This document shows positions 37,278-45,897 of a stretch of DNA of 64,000 nucleotides, piece by piece (position 1 is the stretch's first letter; every line of letters begins with the position of its first letter). The DNA comes from Nitrospirales bacterium. Lineage in GTDB: Bacteria; Nitrospirota; Nitrospiria; Nitrospirales; UBA8639. Below the pieces are notes generated by a model, which had not been told where the DNA came from, ran no database searches, and saw only the letters and a list, made by a program, of their open reading frames with translations. Position numbers and translations under genes: made by a program. The stretch covers positions 16,665-80,664 of the forward strand of contig BQIV01000021.1 in assembly GCA_021604005.1 (NCBI GenBank). Direction: 5' to 3'.

Positions 37278-37324
37278 AGCTTCGCGCAGTACAATATCTC
37301 AACGAGCGGAAATTCCGAGAATCG
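37278..37324. repeat. 47-nt duplicated element, copy 1
   Basis: Aligns without gaps to 58438-58484 with 38 of 47 positions identical, including an unbroken identical core TACAATATCTCAACGAG. Both copies lie upstream of minus-strand genes (plsC here, xrtA there) in the same orientation. It could be a regulator site, an RNA motif or a relic of a dispersed repeat. Confidence 0.6.
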
Positions 37325-37412
37325 GTTATATAGCCACATTCCGATACAAACAAATTTTACCGAATGCGTCCGCAGGCTTCTCTATAGTTAATTCAATTAA
37401 TTTCCGCTCGTT
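37301..37412. repeat. 14-bp inverted repeat spanning 112 bp
   Basis: AACGAGCGGAAATT (37301-37314) and its exact complement AATTTCCGCTCGTT (37399-37412) enclose 84 bp. The left arm overlaps the 47-nt element. It could be a MITE-like relic, or a non-coding RNA stem. Confidence 0.55.
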
Positions 37413-37828
37413 CTCTAGCTAGGAGAAGAAGTGGAAAAATCCAAAACTCGAAATCCGAAACACGCTCCAAATTCGAATGACCAAACACCTCAAACACCCT
37501 GTTCCCTCTTGCACGTGGGTTTCGATATTCGAAATGTGGTCATTGCGAGAGCCGTTTCCATGAACGTCTCTTGATGGAGTGGGAGTTTTCGCGGTGTTTG
37601 TCTGATGTAAGTCACAAGGAATGTTTTTCGATTCGCTCTCGTTGTTTCGAAATTCGTATTTTAAGTGTGTGGAATTTAATTGGAACGTCTATAAGAAGCG
37701 CCTTGAAACACTCTGAACCGGGGACAGACGTTCACCTACTCGTCGAGAATATGACGAAATTCGATGACGGTTGGAATATCAAGAATAGAGAGATAAATGC
37801 GAGAAGAAAACGTGAAGGACTCGCGATC

Positions 37829-38329
37829 CTACGAATCCGCAGAAACAGATCGCGACGTTTCGGTTTCATCAGATGCTCGTGTCTCATCACCGGACTCGCC
37901 AGACTCTGTATTCTCAGCATCGGCCTCCGGCATTTCCTCGAAGACTTCGTCTTCAGGATTGATATGCCACCTGATCAACATTTCATCCCACCAGACTTCA
38001 TTGACGTCTTCGCCAGGATCGACGCCTAACAGTTTCACATCCTCTGCAGAGAGGGCTTCGTCAATGACAGCAGGCTTGAAGCGAGCCCGATCAATGACTT
38101 CTTTCGTTGCAAACCCACCGACGATCCACGAGGGAGCATCAGCCCGACGTGACTTGTAGGCCTGAAGACCAAGCTTTAAATACAAGAACACTTTGCGTTG
38201 GACATCATCGTTCAGTCCACTGGGCGGGAGCGAAAGCATCTTTTCAATTTTCTTCCTCCACTCACGTTGATTGTACCTCGAGGTTATTAATTGAAGAGCT
38301 TTTTCACCATCTGTGGCATCTAACGGCAT
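37829..38329 (-). CDS. Hypothetical protein with acidic tail, 166 residues
   Basis: The start ATG at 38329 follows GGTAGGACGAT. Residues 1-115 look folded, with SGLNDDVQRKVFLYLKLGLQ and NEVWWDEMLIRWHINPEDEV; the last 45 residues are almost entirely Glu, Asp, Ser and Thr. No signal peptide or membrane helix. No family is recognised. It lies 70 nt before the pmbA-like gene but on the same strand upstream of no obvious partner. Confidence 0.7.
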   Translation of the reverse strand: MPLDATDGEKALQLITSRYNQREWRKKIEKMLSLPPSGLNDDVQRKVFLYLKLGLQAYKSRRADAPSWIVGGFATKEVIDRARFKPAVIDEALSAEDVKLLGVDPGEDVNEVWWDEMLIRWHINPEDEVFEEMPEADAENTESGESGDETRASDETETSRSVSADS

Positions 38330-38401
38330 ATCGTCCTACCTTGTGGCTATGAAATGCCACGCATACATCTTTATTAATAGGGTACCATCCTGCAGGCTGC
38401 C

Positions 38402-39772
38402 TTAATTACCGGCAACCATCAATTCTCGAACTTTTACGGTCGGGCTGGCAATACGGCCTCGAAACTCTAGATCATTGCCGACAATTTCAATATCGGAAAA
38501 TATGTGCTTAAGATTGCCGGCAATGGTAATTTCCTCAACTGGATAGGCGAGTTCGCCGTTTTCAATCCAATACCCGGCTGCACCACGCGAATAATCTCCC
38601 GTCAGCATATTCACCCCGAATCCAATTAATTCCGTGACATACAATCCCTGTTTCACCGAACCGATAATCTCAGCAGGAGAAGTCGTTCCTGGGTCTAAAT
38701 ATAAATTGGTTGGCCCCACGGAAGGATTATCTCCAACCCCTCGCGATGCATTGCCGGTCGATTTCATTCCAAGCTTTCGCGCCGAATAGGTATCTAACAA
38801 ATAACTGGTTAACAGGCCTTGCTCCACAACTGACGTTTTTCTGGTCGCCAATCCTTCGCCATCAAATGGACGGGATCCCAATCCTTCAGGCAGTCGTCCA
38901 TCGTCGTAGACATTCACAAAGCCTGGCGCCAGCCGCTTGCCAAGATACCCCAATAGAAATGAGGCACCTTTATACAACGAGTACCCTGAAACGGCGGTAG
39001 CCAAATGCCCAAGTAAACTTTGCGCGGTTTCTTGATCAAAGACAACTGGCACTTGCTGGGTAGAGACTTTTCTAGCGCCTAAGCGACGGAGGGTCCGGCG
39101 AGCCGCTTCTTTTCCGATGGCCTCCGGACTATCGAGTTGCTGATACTTTCGCTTTACGGAATACCACGCATCACGCTGCATGCCCCCATTGTGGCTGTCT
39201 CCGGCTATTGGCGACACTGAGAGCGAGTAGGTAGAGCTTTGATGACATCCCACAAACCCATGGTGATTCGCCAAGAGCACGGTCCCATGCGACACCGCGC
39301 AATCTGCACCTTCAGAGTTGGTAATTCGTGAGTCGGCCGACATGGCGGCTTCTTCCGTTCGGCGGGCTAAGTCTATTTCTTGATCTACGCTTAACGTCGT
39401 GGCATCGTAGACATTCAAGTCTGGAAAGTCCTGTGACAGCAGATTGGCATCAGGGAGGCCGGACATCTCATCTTCCGCCACAGCCTTGGCTAAGGCACAG
39501 GTATCGGTAACCAACCGGGACAACGAGTCTCGAGAAAAATCAGACGTCGACGCCGACGCCGACCGCTTGCCGAAAAATACACGCAATCCAAGGCTTTTTT
39601 CACGTGCCTTGGACAAACGATCAACCTCCGCAAGCCTGACCTGGACGGAGACGGAATCGCCTTCTGCTACAAGGACATCCGCTTCGGTTGCTCCTAGTGA
39701 TTTGGCACGATCCAGCATTTCTGTTGCGAGCGAGGCAAATTGCTGATGTTCAGGGACCAATGAAGTGCTCAT
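38402..39772 (-). CDS. pmbA: TldE/PmbA metalloprotease subunit
   Basis: A 456-residue TldD/TldE family protein lacking the HEXXXH motif, as expected for the non-catalytic TldE (PmbA) subunit. Diagnostic segments are SLGLRVFFGKRSASASTSDF, KLGMKSTGNASRG, NLYLDPGTTSPAEII and ELIGFGVNMLTGDYSRGAAG. TldE pairs with TldD to form a protease that matures modified peptides such as microcins and degrades unfolded peptides. It is 67 nt downstream of tldD on the same strand. Confidence 0.93.
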   Translation of the reverse strand: MSTSLVPEHQQFASLATEMLDRAKSLGATEADVLVAEGDSVSVQVRLAEVDRLSKAREKSLGLRVFFGKRSASASTSDFSRDSLSRLVTDTCALAKAVAEDEMSGLPDANLLSQDFPDLNVYDATTLSVDQEIDLARRTEEAAMSADSRITNSEGADCAVSHGTVLLANHHGFVGCHQSSTYSLSVSPIAGDSHNGGMQRDAWYSVKRKYQQLDSPEAIGKEAARRTLRRLGARKVSTQQVPVVFDQETAQSLLGHLATAVSGYSLYKGASFLLGYLGKRLAPGFVNVYDDGRLPEGLGSRPFDGEGLATRKTSVVEQGLLTSYLLDTYSARKLGMKSTGNASRGVGDNPSVGPTNLYLDPGTTSPAEIIGSVKQGLYVTELIGFGVNMLTGDYSRGAAGYWIENGELAYPVEEITIAGNLKHIFSDIEIVGNDLEFRGRIASPTVKVRELMVAGN

Positions 39773-39839
39773 CTTAATTGTTCAGATGTGTCTGCTCTTG
39801 AGAAGAACCGGGCCTTGTTGTAGATGTTTACGTATCATA

Positions 39840-41282
39840 TTATCCCTCAACACTGGTTCCTCCGACTGTAATTTCATCAATACGGAGAGTCGGTAGGCCA
39901 ACGCCAACAGGCACCGACTGACCTTCCTTCCCACAGGTTCCAATGCCCGCATCGAGTTGAAGGTCATGCCCTACCATGGATACGTGTTTGAGAATGTCTG
40001 GCCCGCTCCCGATCAAAGTTGCTCCTTTGACTGGCTTGGTGACCTTTCCATCTTCAATGAGGTAGGCCTCGCTGGCTGAAAACACAAACTTTCCATTTGT
40101 AATATCAACCTGCCCCCCCCCAAACGACACGGCATACAGTCCCTTCTTGACCGACCGGACAATATCTTCCGGGTCTGATTCTCCCGCCAACATAAAGGTA
40201 TTGGTCATGCGAGGAAGGACGATACTTCGAAAATCTTCCCGTCTGCCATTTCCGGTGAGTGGAATTCCAAGAAGTTTGGCATTTAATCGATCGGTAATAT
40301 ACCCGCGGAGAATGCCCTTTTCAATAAGCATGGTTTGGGAAGTGGGCGTTCCTTCATCATCCATATTGAGTGATCCCCGACGAAACGGCAGGGTTCCGTC
40401 ATCGACGATTGTACACACCTCGGATGCCACTCGTTGTCCGATCAAATCACTAAAGGCTGACGTCTTGCGGCGATTAAAATCCGCTTCCAAGCCATGCCCG
40501 ATGGCTTCATGCAATAAAATGCCTGGCCACCCGTTTCCCAGAACGACAGGCATCACGCCTGCTGGTGCATCAACCGCCTGTAAATTCAGAATAGCTTGCC
40601 GGGCCGCTTCACGTGCAAAGTGACGGACACGGTCCGCTTCATAGTAATACGAAAACGCCACGCGACCGCCTCCACCGAATGATCCCACTTGATGATTACT
40701 TCCCTCTTCGGCAATACACGTCACTTGAAGGCGGGACAACGGCTGGATGTCTCCCACAAGCTGCCCCTCAGAATTGGCGACCATCACCACCTTCTGTTCA
40801 GTGGTAAACGAAGCCATCACCTTGGCAATTCTGGAGTCATATTTCCGAGCGGTTGCATCAATGAGATTTAATAACTGCACACGTTCTTCGGTTGCGATGT
40901 CACTCACCGGCTGTTCCAGAGGGTACAGATTCTGGGGTGGATTTGAACGATGCGTCACAGCAATAGGCGTCTCACCTTGGGGAGAGTTGGCTATATACCT
41001 GGCCGTATCGGCTGCGATTTCTAAGTCTTTTTGAGAGAGGTCGTCCGAATAGGCAAACCCGGTCTTCTCTCCAGCCGTAGCTCGAACGCCAGCTCCCTGG
41101 CCAATATGCTTGACGGCCCGTTTGACAATCCCTTCCTCCATAGAGACCGACTCGGAAATATTCGACTCAAAATAGATATCTGCATAATCAACATCACGGG
41201 CTTTGACCCGGCTCAACGCCTTGAGCACATCGTGTTCCTCTAATGCAAAATGGTGCAGTCCTGGTGTTGTGACATCAGCCAT
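39840..41282 (-). CDS. tldD: TldD metalloprotease
   Basis: A 480-residue protein with the catalytic HEXXXH motif in GILLHEAIGHGLEADFNR. Other family marks are GAGVRATAGEKTGFAYSDDL, GSLNMDDEGTPTSQTMLIEK, and the C-terminal GSGPDILKHVSMVGHDL and GTCGKEGQSVPVGVG. It is the zinc-containing partner of PmbA. The ATG at 41282 is the only plausible start. The two genes form an operon of their own. Confidence 0.95.
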   Translation of the reverse strand: MADVTTPGLHHFALEEHDVLKALSRVKARDVDYADIYFESNISESVSMEEGIVKRAVKHIGQGAGVRATAGEKTGFAYSDDLSQKDLEIAADTARYIANSPQGETPIAVTHRSNPPQNLYPLEQPVSDIATEERVQLLNLIDATARKYDSRIAKVMASFTTEQKVVMVANSEGQLVGDIQPLSRLQVTCIAEEGSNHQVGSFGGGGRVAFSYYYEADRVRHFAREAARQAILNLQAVDAPAGVMPVVLGNGWPGILLHEAIGHGLEADFNRRKTSAFSDLIGQRVASEVCTIVDDGTLPFRRGSLNMDDEGTPTSQTMLIEKGILRGYITDRLNAKLLGIPLTGNGRREDFRSIVLPRMTNTFMLAGESDPEDIVRSVKKGLYAVSFGGGQVDITNGKFVFSASEAYLIEDGKVTKPVKGATLIGSGPDILKHVSMVGHDLQLDAGIGTCGKEGQSVPVGVGLPTLRIDEITVGGTSVEG

Positions 41283-41436
41283 GGTCTATCCTTGTTTCAA
41301 TTTCATAGAGTGGCGATAAGCAGGGGGAGTATAGCCCATCCGCTTTTAATGGTGCAATTTTGCTATGAATATCTACGGCATGCCTAAGGAAACGAAGAAA
41401 AATGACGCAGCTATCCTTCAATCAATTCTTATTCGT

Positions 41437-41465
41437 TTGACAAACACCCCATTCCTCAGTAGACT
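41437..41465 (+). promoter_or_regulatory. Sigma-70 promoter of the uppS operon
   Basis: TTGACA (41437-41442) and TAGACT (41460-41465) are separated by 17 bp. The pair lies about 70 nt before uppS, the first gene of a tight five-gene run. It is among the best consensus matches seen in the window. Confidence 0.65.
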
Positions 41466-41534
41466 TGAATTTGTCGAGTTCTTCTAAACTTTCCCAGTAG
41501 CATTCTCCTAATTCCTGACCCGCTTAGCTAATTC

Positions 41535-42332
41535 ATGAGCAACTCACAAGTTGTGTCCCTTGGTCAAATCGCTGAAGCTGAATTGTTAGCGCAAGTAGAT
41601 TCAGAGCTCCTGCCTCGCCATGTGGCGATTATTATGGATGGGAATGGCCGATGGGCCGCGCTCCGTGGACTCCCACGCATTGAAGGGCACCGCCAAGGCT
41701 TGACTGCGCTCCGTGATGTGCTTGACTTATGCCATGAAGTCGGCATTCCGCATGTCACCATTTATGCCTTTTCGCATGAAAACTGGAATCGCCCGGCAGC
41801 TGAAGTCTCCATGCTTATGAGGCTGCTTGATGACTATTTAAAACACGAGCGACAATTATTTATGGAACGCCGCGTGCGGTTTTTTCCAATTGGACGATTA
41901 GAGAAACTTCCTCATACGGTACGAACCTTAGTTCAGGAAGTTGCCGACGAAACACAACATTTTACGGATCGGGTACTCACGGTTGCGCTTAGTTATGGAG
42001 GCCGGGCGGAAATCATCGATGCCGTGAAACATCTTGTCAAAGATGTCCAAGTGGGAGCCGTAGGCGAGGAGCAAATCGACGAAGGCCTCTTTGAAGGATA
42101 CCTTGCCACACACGGCCTGCCCGATCCGGACCTCTTGATTCGAACCAGCGGGGAAACACGCATCAGTAATTTCCTGCCTTGGCAAATCGCCTACACGGAA
42201 CTGTATTTCACGAAAACGCTCTGGCCTGACTTTCGTCGTCAGGAAACCCTCGCCGCGCTTCTCGACTATCAAAGTCGCGAGCGACGCTTTGGACGCGTCT
42301 CACATACCGTGTCCCCTCAGAATGGGCTGTGA
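41535..42332 (+). CDS. uppS: Isoprenyl transferase (undecaprenyl diphosphate synthase)
   Basis: A 265-residue cis-prenyltransferase. The catalytic Asp lies in HVAIIMDGNGRWA, followed by HRQGLTALRDVLDLC, YAFSHENWNRP, and the C-terminal PDPDLLIRTSGETRISNFLPW segment. It makes the undecaprenyl carrier used for peptidoglycan and surface polysaccharides. The N-terminal 25 residues precede the usual start. It is the first gene of the uppS-cdsA-dxr-rseP-proS run and overlaps cdsA by 4 nt (GTGA). Confidence 0.96.
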   Translation: MSNSQVVSLGQIAEAELLAQVDSELLPRHVAIIMDGNGRWAALRGLPRIEGHRQGLTALRDVLDLCHEVGIPHVTIYAFSHENWNRPAAEVSMLMRLLDDYLKHERQLFMERRVRFFPIGRLEKLPHTVRTLVQEVADETQHFTDRVLTVALSYGGRAEIIDAVKHLVKDVQVGAVGEEQIDEGLFEGYLATHGLPDPDLLIRTSGETRISNFLPWQIAYTELYFTKTLWPDFRRQETLAALLDYQSRERRFGRVSHTVSPQNGL

Positions 42333-43225
42333 AGAACGACCCCAGAGATTCTAGCCTCTCCTCACAACCGGGGAGTCCGGAAGCCCATTCAACACCCCAT
42401 CGCTTCACCTTACAACGGGTCTATCCAGCACTGATCTTCGCCCCGCTCTTTTATGTCTTCATACGATATTTTCCGCCGCTTGCCTTTTGGGGCCTGATTG
42501 TCCTTGTGGCCGGATTAGCCTTTTGGGAATTCACAAAAGTCACGCTTTCTCCCCCACCGACATCGCGAGTCTCAGCCATCTGCATTGGATCGATCGGCAT
42601 CCTGTTAGCGGTGATACAATGGACGACGTCTCTTGACCCCATCATGGTCGCTACCGTCGTCGTTGTCGCACTCCTCATGGCCTTCATGCTGGCCCCTCAA
42701 CAATTCCGGCAACGTCTCCCGCGACCGGCGGCCATCGTGTTCGGCATTGGATATATCGGACTCTGCCTCGGACACCTCCTGCTCATCCGTAAGCTTCCAT
42801 CGGGGGACCTCCTGATATTTTTTGTGATCGTGGTGACATGGGCAGCCGACACCGGTGGGTATTATATTGGCGCTTCAATGGGCAAACGACCAATCGCACC
42901 CCGGTTAAGCCCAAAGAAAACCGTTGAAGGTTTTCTTGCCGGCATTATCTTTTCAGTCATTCTTGCGATCGTAAGCCACGTATGGTTTCTTCCGTCCCTT
43001 CCATTATTTGATTGCCTCATCATTGGCATTTTGCTTGCCTGTGTGGGATTATTAGGAGATCTTGCTGAGTCGGCCTTTAAGCGAAGTGCCGGAGTGAAAG
43101 ACTCCGGCTCATTGATTCCTGGACATGGAGGTATCCTTGATCGAATCGACAGCCTACTGTTAACGGCTCCGGCATTCTATTACTATATCCTGCTTAGTCA
43201 GAACCCGGCCCATTATTATGTCTAG
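42329..43225 (+). CDS. cdsA: Phosphatidate cytidylyltransferase
   Basis: A 298-residue integral membrane enzyme with about eight hydrophobic helices. The CdsA signature is complete: PKKTVEGFLAG and GDLAESAFKRSAGVKDSGSL, continuing to IPGHGGILDRIDSLL. It makes CDP-diacylglycerol from phosphatidic acid. The start is GTG at 42329, overlapping the stop of uppS. Dxr follows 12 nt downstream. Confidence 0.95.
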   Translation: MKNDPRDSSLSSQPGSPEAHSTPHRFTLQRVYPALIFAPLFYVFIRYFPPLAFWGLIVLVAGLAFWEFTKVTLSPPPTSRVSAICIGSIGILLAVIQWTTSLDPIMVATVVVVALLMAFMLAPQQFRQRLPRPAAIVFGIGYIGLCLGHLLLIRKLPSGDLLIFFVIVVTWAADTGGYYIGASMGKRPIAPRLSPKKTVEGFLAGIIFSVILAIVSHVWFLPSLPLFDCLIIGILLACVGLLGDLAESAFKRSAGVKDSGSLIPGHGGILDRIDSLLLTAPAFYYYILLSQNPAHYYV

Positions 43226-43237
43226 AAGGATTTCTTC

Positions 43238-44398
43238 ATGAAGAACATTGTCATTCTTGGCTCAACCGGTTCAATCGGAGCCAGTACACTGGATATCGTA
43301 TCGAGGTTTCCCGATCAATTTTCCATTGTGGGTCTAACGGCCGGTCACAACGACCAGAAACTCGAAGAGCAAATTCGAACCTTTCAACCACAGGTTGTTG
43401 CGCTTTCCTCTCACACAGCCGCCGACGCCTTACGCGCTCGACTTAATGGCCATCCCGTTGAAGTCTTGAGTGGAGAAGCAGGACTGTGTGCGGTTGCACA
43501 ACAGACGGAATGCGATGTCGTGATTTCCGCCATCGTAGGGGGAGCCGGACTCACCCCCACCATCGCGGCCATTCGTGCAGGCCGGCAGGTTGCTCTCGCG
43601 AATAAAGAGCCCATGGTCATGGCGGGGCATCTCATGCAAGACGAAGCGCAGAAACAGGGGACTAGGATTTTCCCCATCGATAGCGAACATAGCGCCGTGT
43701 TCCAATCACTCGAAGGACACCGCCGGGAAGATGTTCGCCGTATTGTACTCACCGCTTCCGGAGGACCGTTTTGGGACTGGCCACTTGATAAAATAAAGAA
43801 TGTCACCATAGAACAGGCCTTAAAACATCCAAACTGGGACATGGGGGCGAAAATTACCATCGATTCAGCCACATTAATGAATAAAGGCTTGGAAGTGATT
43901 GAAGCCCGCTGGCTATTCGATATCCCCCCCGCTCAAATAAATATTGTGATTCACCGAGAAAGTATTATTCATTCTTTGGTAGAATATCGTGATGGCTCTG
44001 TCATGGCTCAGCTTGGCCTACCTGATATGCGAACACCCATTTCTTACGCACTCAGCTATCCGAACCGGATCCCCCTAGATCCTCCACTTCTCGACCTAGG
44101 CACGATCGGCCAATTACACTTTGCCCCACCGGATTTCAAAAAATTTCCATGTGCACAATTAGCCTATGATGCACTGGCCGAAGGCGGAGGGCTTCCAGCA
44201 ACCTTGAATGCCGCGAATGAAGTGGCCGTTCAAGCATTCTTGAACAAGACCATTTCGTTCTTAGATATCCCCAAAATCATTGAAGACACCATGCTGGCCT
44301 ACACACCTCAAGCCTTACATTCAGTGGAGGATGCCTTAGAAGCCGATCGCTGGGCACGGGAAAAGGCCTCGATGCTCAAAAACGTGGCAGTCAAATAG
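43238..44398 (+). CDS. dxr: 1-deoxy-D-xylulose 5-phosphate reductoisomerase
   Basis: A 386-residue enzyme of the MEP isoprenoid pathway. NADPH binding is seen in IVILGSTGSIGASTLDIV, and the metal/substrate sites in LANKEPMVMAG, IDSEHSAVFQSLEG and KITIDSATLMNKGLEVIEA. Length and spacing are normal. It converts DXP to MEP, feeding isoprenoid precursors to uppS and the hpn genes. It follows cdsA by 12 nt and precedes rseP by 9 nt. Confidence 0.97.
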   Translation: MKNIVILGSTGSIGASTLDIVSRFPDQFSIVGLTAGHNDQKLEEQIRTFQPQVVALSSHTAADALRARLNGHPVEVLSGEAGLCAVAQQTECDVVISAIVGGAGLTPTIAAIRAGRQVALANKEPMVMAGHLMQDEAQKQGTRIFPIDSEHSAVFQSLEGHRREDVRRIVLTASGGPFWDWPLDKIKNVTIEQALKHPNWDMGAKITIDSATLMNKGLEVIEARWLFDIPPAQINIVIHRESIIHSLVEYRDGSVMAQLGLPDMRTPISYALSYPNRIPLDPPLLDLGTIGQLHFAPPDFKKFPCAQLAYDALAEGGGLPATLNAANEVAVQAFLNKTISFLDIPKIIEDTMLAYTPQALHSVEDALEADRWAREKASMLKNVAVK

Positions 44399-44407
44399 GT
44401 TGATACA

Positions 44408-45808
44408 ATGACGCTCTCTCCTTTCATGTTCATGGCACTATCCCCTGACGCTATTTTTGTCTTTGCCCAAAAAATATGGTGGTTTCTCATTGTTCTGGGC
44501 GTATTAGTCGCGTTCCATGAATATGGACATTTTTTAGCTGCACGCTGGGTTGGCGTCAAAGTCTTAAAATTTTCTATCGGGTTTGGACCAAAAATTTTCA
44601 GCCGGACCGTCGGCGGTACCGAATACCTGATTTCGGCCGTTCCCCTCGGTGGATATGTGAAGATGTTCGGCGAAGACGACACTGAGGTCGTCATCCCTGA
44701 AGAACGAGGACGATCCTTCACCCATCAATCGTTGCCCAATAAAACACTCATCGTCGCGGCAGGTCCTGGATTCAATTTCCTGTTGACCTATCTGATTTTC
44801 TCTGGACTTCTGGCTAGTGGTTCTCCGCTCTTTGTACCCACATTCCAAGACCTGACACCGCAAATCCAAGCGATTATTCCCGACTCCCCTGCCGAACAGG
44901 TCGGCTTACATGTCGGGGATCGCATCCTTCGCGCCGATGACACAGAAATTACCACCTACGGGGAATTAGCCGAGTCCATTGAACAGAGTCACGGACGATC
45001 GATGACCATCGATGTGCTCCGAAATGATGCTGTGAAAACCTTTGTCATCACGCCATCATCGAAACCCAACCCGAATCAACCCGATGAACTCGTCTATGGA
45101 TTGGGCATTGAAGCGATCCCCCCCCTGGTCGGCGATGTTGTGCCCAACACCCCGGCGATGGAAGCCGGCCTACTTGCAGGTGATCGAATCCTTGCAATCA
45201 ACGACCAGTCGATTCACACCTGGAGACAAATGACCGACATTGTGCGGAGTCACCCGGACCAGCCCATTGTGATGATCGTGTTACGTGGTGAGCACACACA
45301 TGCGCTTAATGTCACGCCTGCCGCTGAAAATTTCACGACTGAAGACGGCGAAACGCAAGTGATCGGGAAAATAGGCATTCGAGTGCAGGGACGATCGATG
45401 TTCACGACCGATTCGGCCCTGACAGCACCATTGGACGGGCTTATCGCCACCTGGAAATGGTCGGAACTGACTGTTGTGGGGGTCTACAAACTCTTGACCG
45501 GAGAAATTTCAACGAAAAACATCGGCGGACCCGTTATGATCGCCAGTGTCTCGGGCGAACATGCCGAACAAGGTCTTTCGAGTTTAATTTTTCTCATTGC
45601 CATTTTGAGTATTAATTTAGGCATTCTCAATTTACTCCCCATTCCTATTTTAGACGGCGGCCATTTGTTCTTCTTTGCCTGCGAAGCCATCCTTGGTCGT
45701 CCACTTGGAGAACGGTCTCGTGAGATTGCCCAACAAGTTGGCATGGTCTTACTGCTTTGCATTATGGTCTATGCCACGTGGAACGACGTATCACGTCTTC
45801 TGCAGTAG
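44408..45808 (+). CDS. rseP: RIP metalloprotease RseP (site-2 protease)
   Basis: A 466-residue intramembrane protease. The zinc motif HEYGH lies in the first membrane helix (VLVAFHEYGHFLAARWVG), and the conserved Asp site is LNLLPIPILDGGHLFFF. Two PDZ domains lie between, as in E. coli RseP. It cleaves anti-sigma factors and signal-peptide remnants in the membrane. It has four hydrophobic segments. The start ATG has only a weak ribosome-binding site; coupling to dxr is likely. Confidence 0.95.
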   Translation: MTLSPFMFMALSPDAIFVFAQKIWWFLIVLGVLVAFHEYGHFLAARWVGVKVLKFSIGFGPKIFSRTVGGTEYLISAVPLGGYVKMFGEDDTEVVIPEERGRSFTHQSLPNKTLIVAAGPGFNFLLTYLIFSGLLASGSPLFVPTFQDLTPQIQAIIPDSPAEQVGLHVGDRILRADDTEITTYGELAESIEQSHGRSMTIDVLRNDAVKTFVITPSSKPNPNQPDELVYGLGIEAIPPLVGDVVPNTPAMEAGLLAGDRILAINDQSIHTWRQMTDIVRSHPDQPIVMIVLRGEHTHALNVTPAAENFTTEDGETQVIGKIGIRVQGRSMFTTDSALTAPLDGLIATWKWSELTVVGVYKLLTGEISTKNIGGPVMIASVSGEHAEQGLSSLIFLIAILSINLGILNLLPIPILDGGHLFFFACEAILGRPLGERSREIAQQVGMVLLLCIMVYATWNDVSRLLQ

Positions 45809-45897
45809 AAATGCTAGTCCATGGTTGTCTGTCCTCTTGACTACACTCTCCCCACTCGTTTAAGACCAGGGCTTCACGTTTTCACGTTCTGATACCT

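Larger units (their letters stand above)
37214..37828. other. Repeat-bearing intergenic region
   Basis: A 615-bp spacer with no secure gene. It holds the 47-nt element (37278-37324), an inverted repeat (37301-37412) and an AGGAGAAG-GTG start at 37431 opening a 47-codon frame (37431-37574) whose sequence is not protein-like enough to call. From about 37430 to 37680 there are many AATTCGAA-like short runs, as in known degenerate intergenic repeats. Confidence 0.5.

Noticed and set aside
37431..37574. 47-codon frame with a strong Shine-Dalgarno and GTG start
   Set aside because: The peptide (KSKTRNPKHAPNSNDQTPQT) resembles translated intergenic repeat DNA, so it is not called as a gene.
37571..38029. 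Plus-strand frame of 152 codons
   Set aside because: Mostly antisense to the acidic-tail protein at 37829-38329; the sequence is not protein-like.
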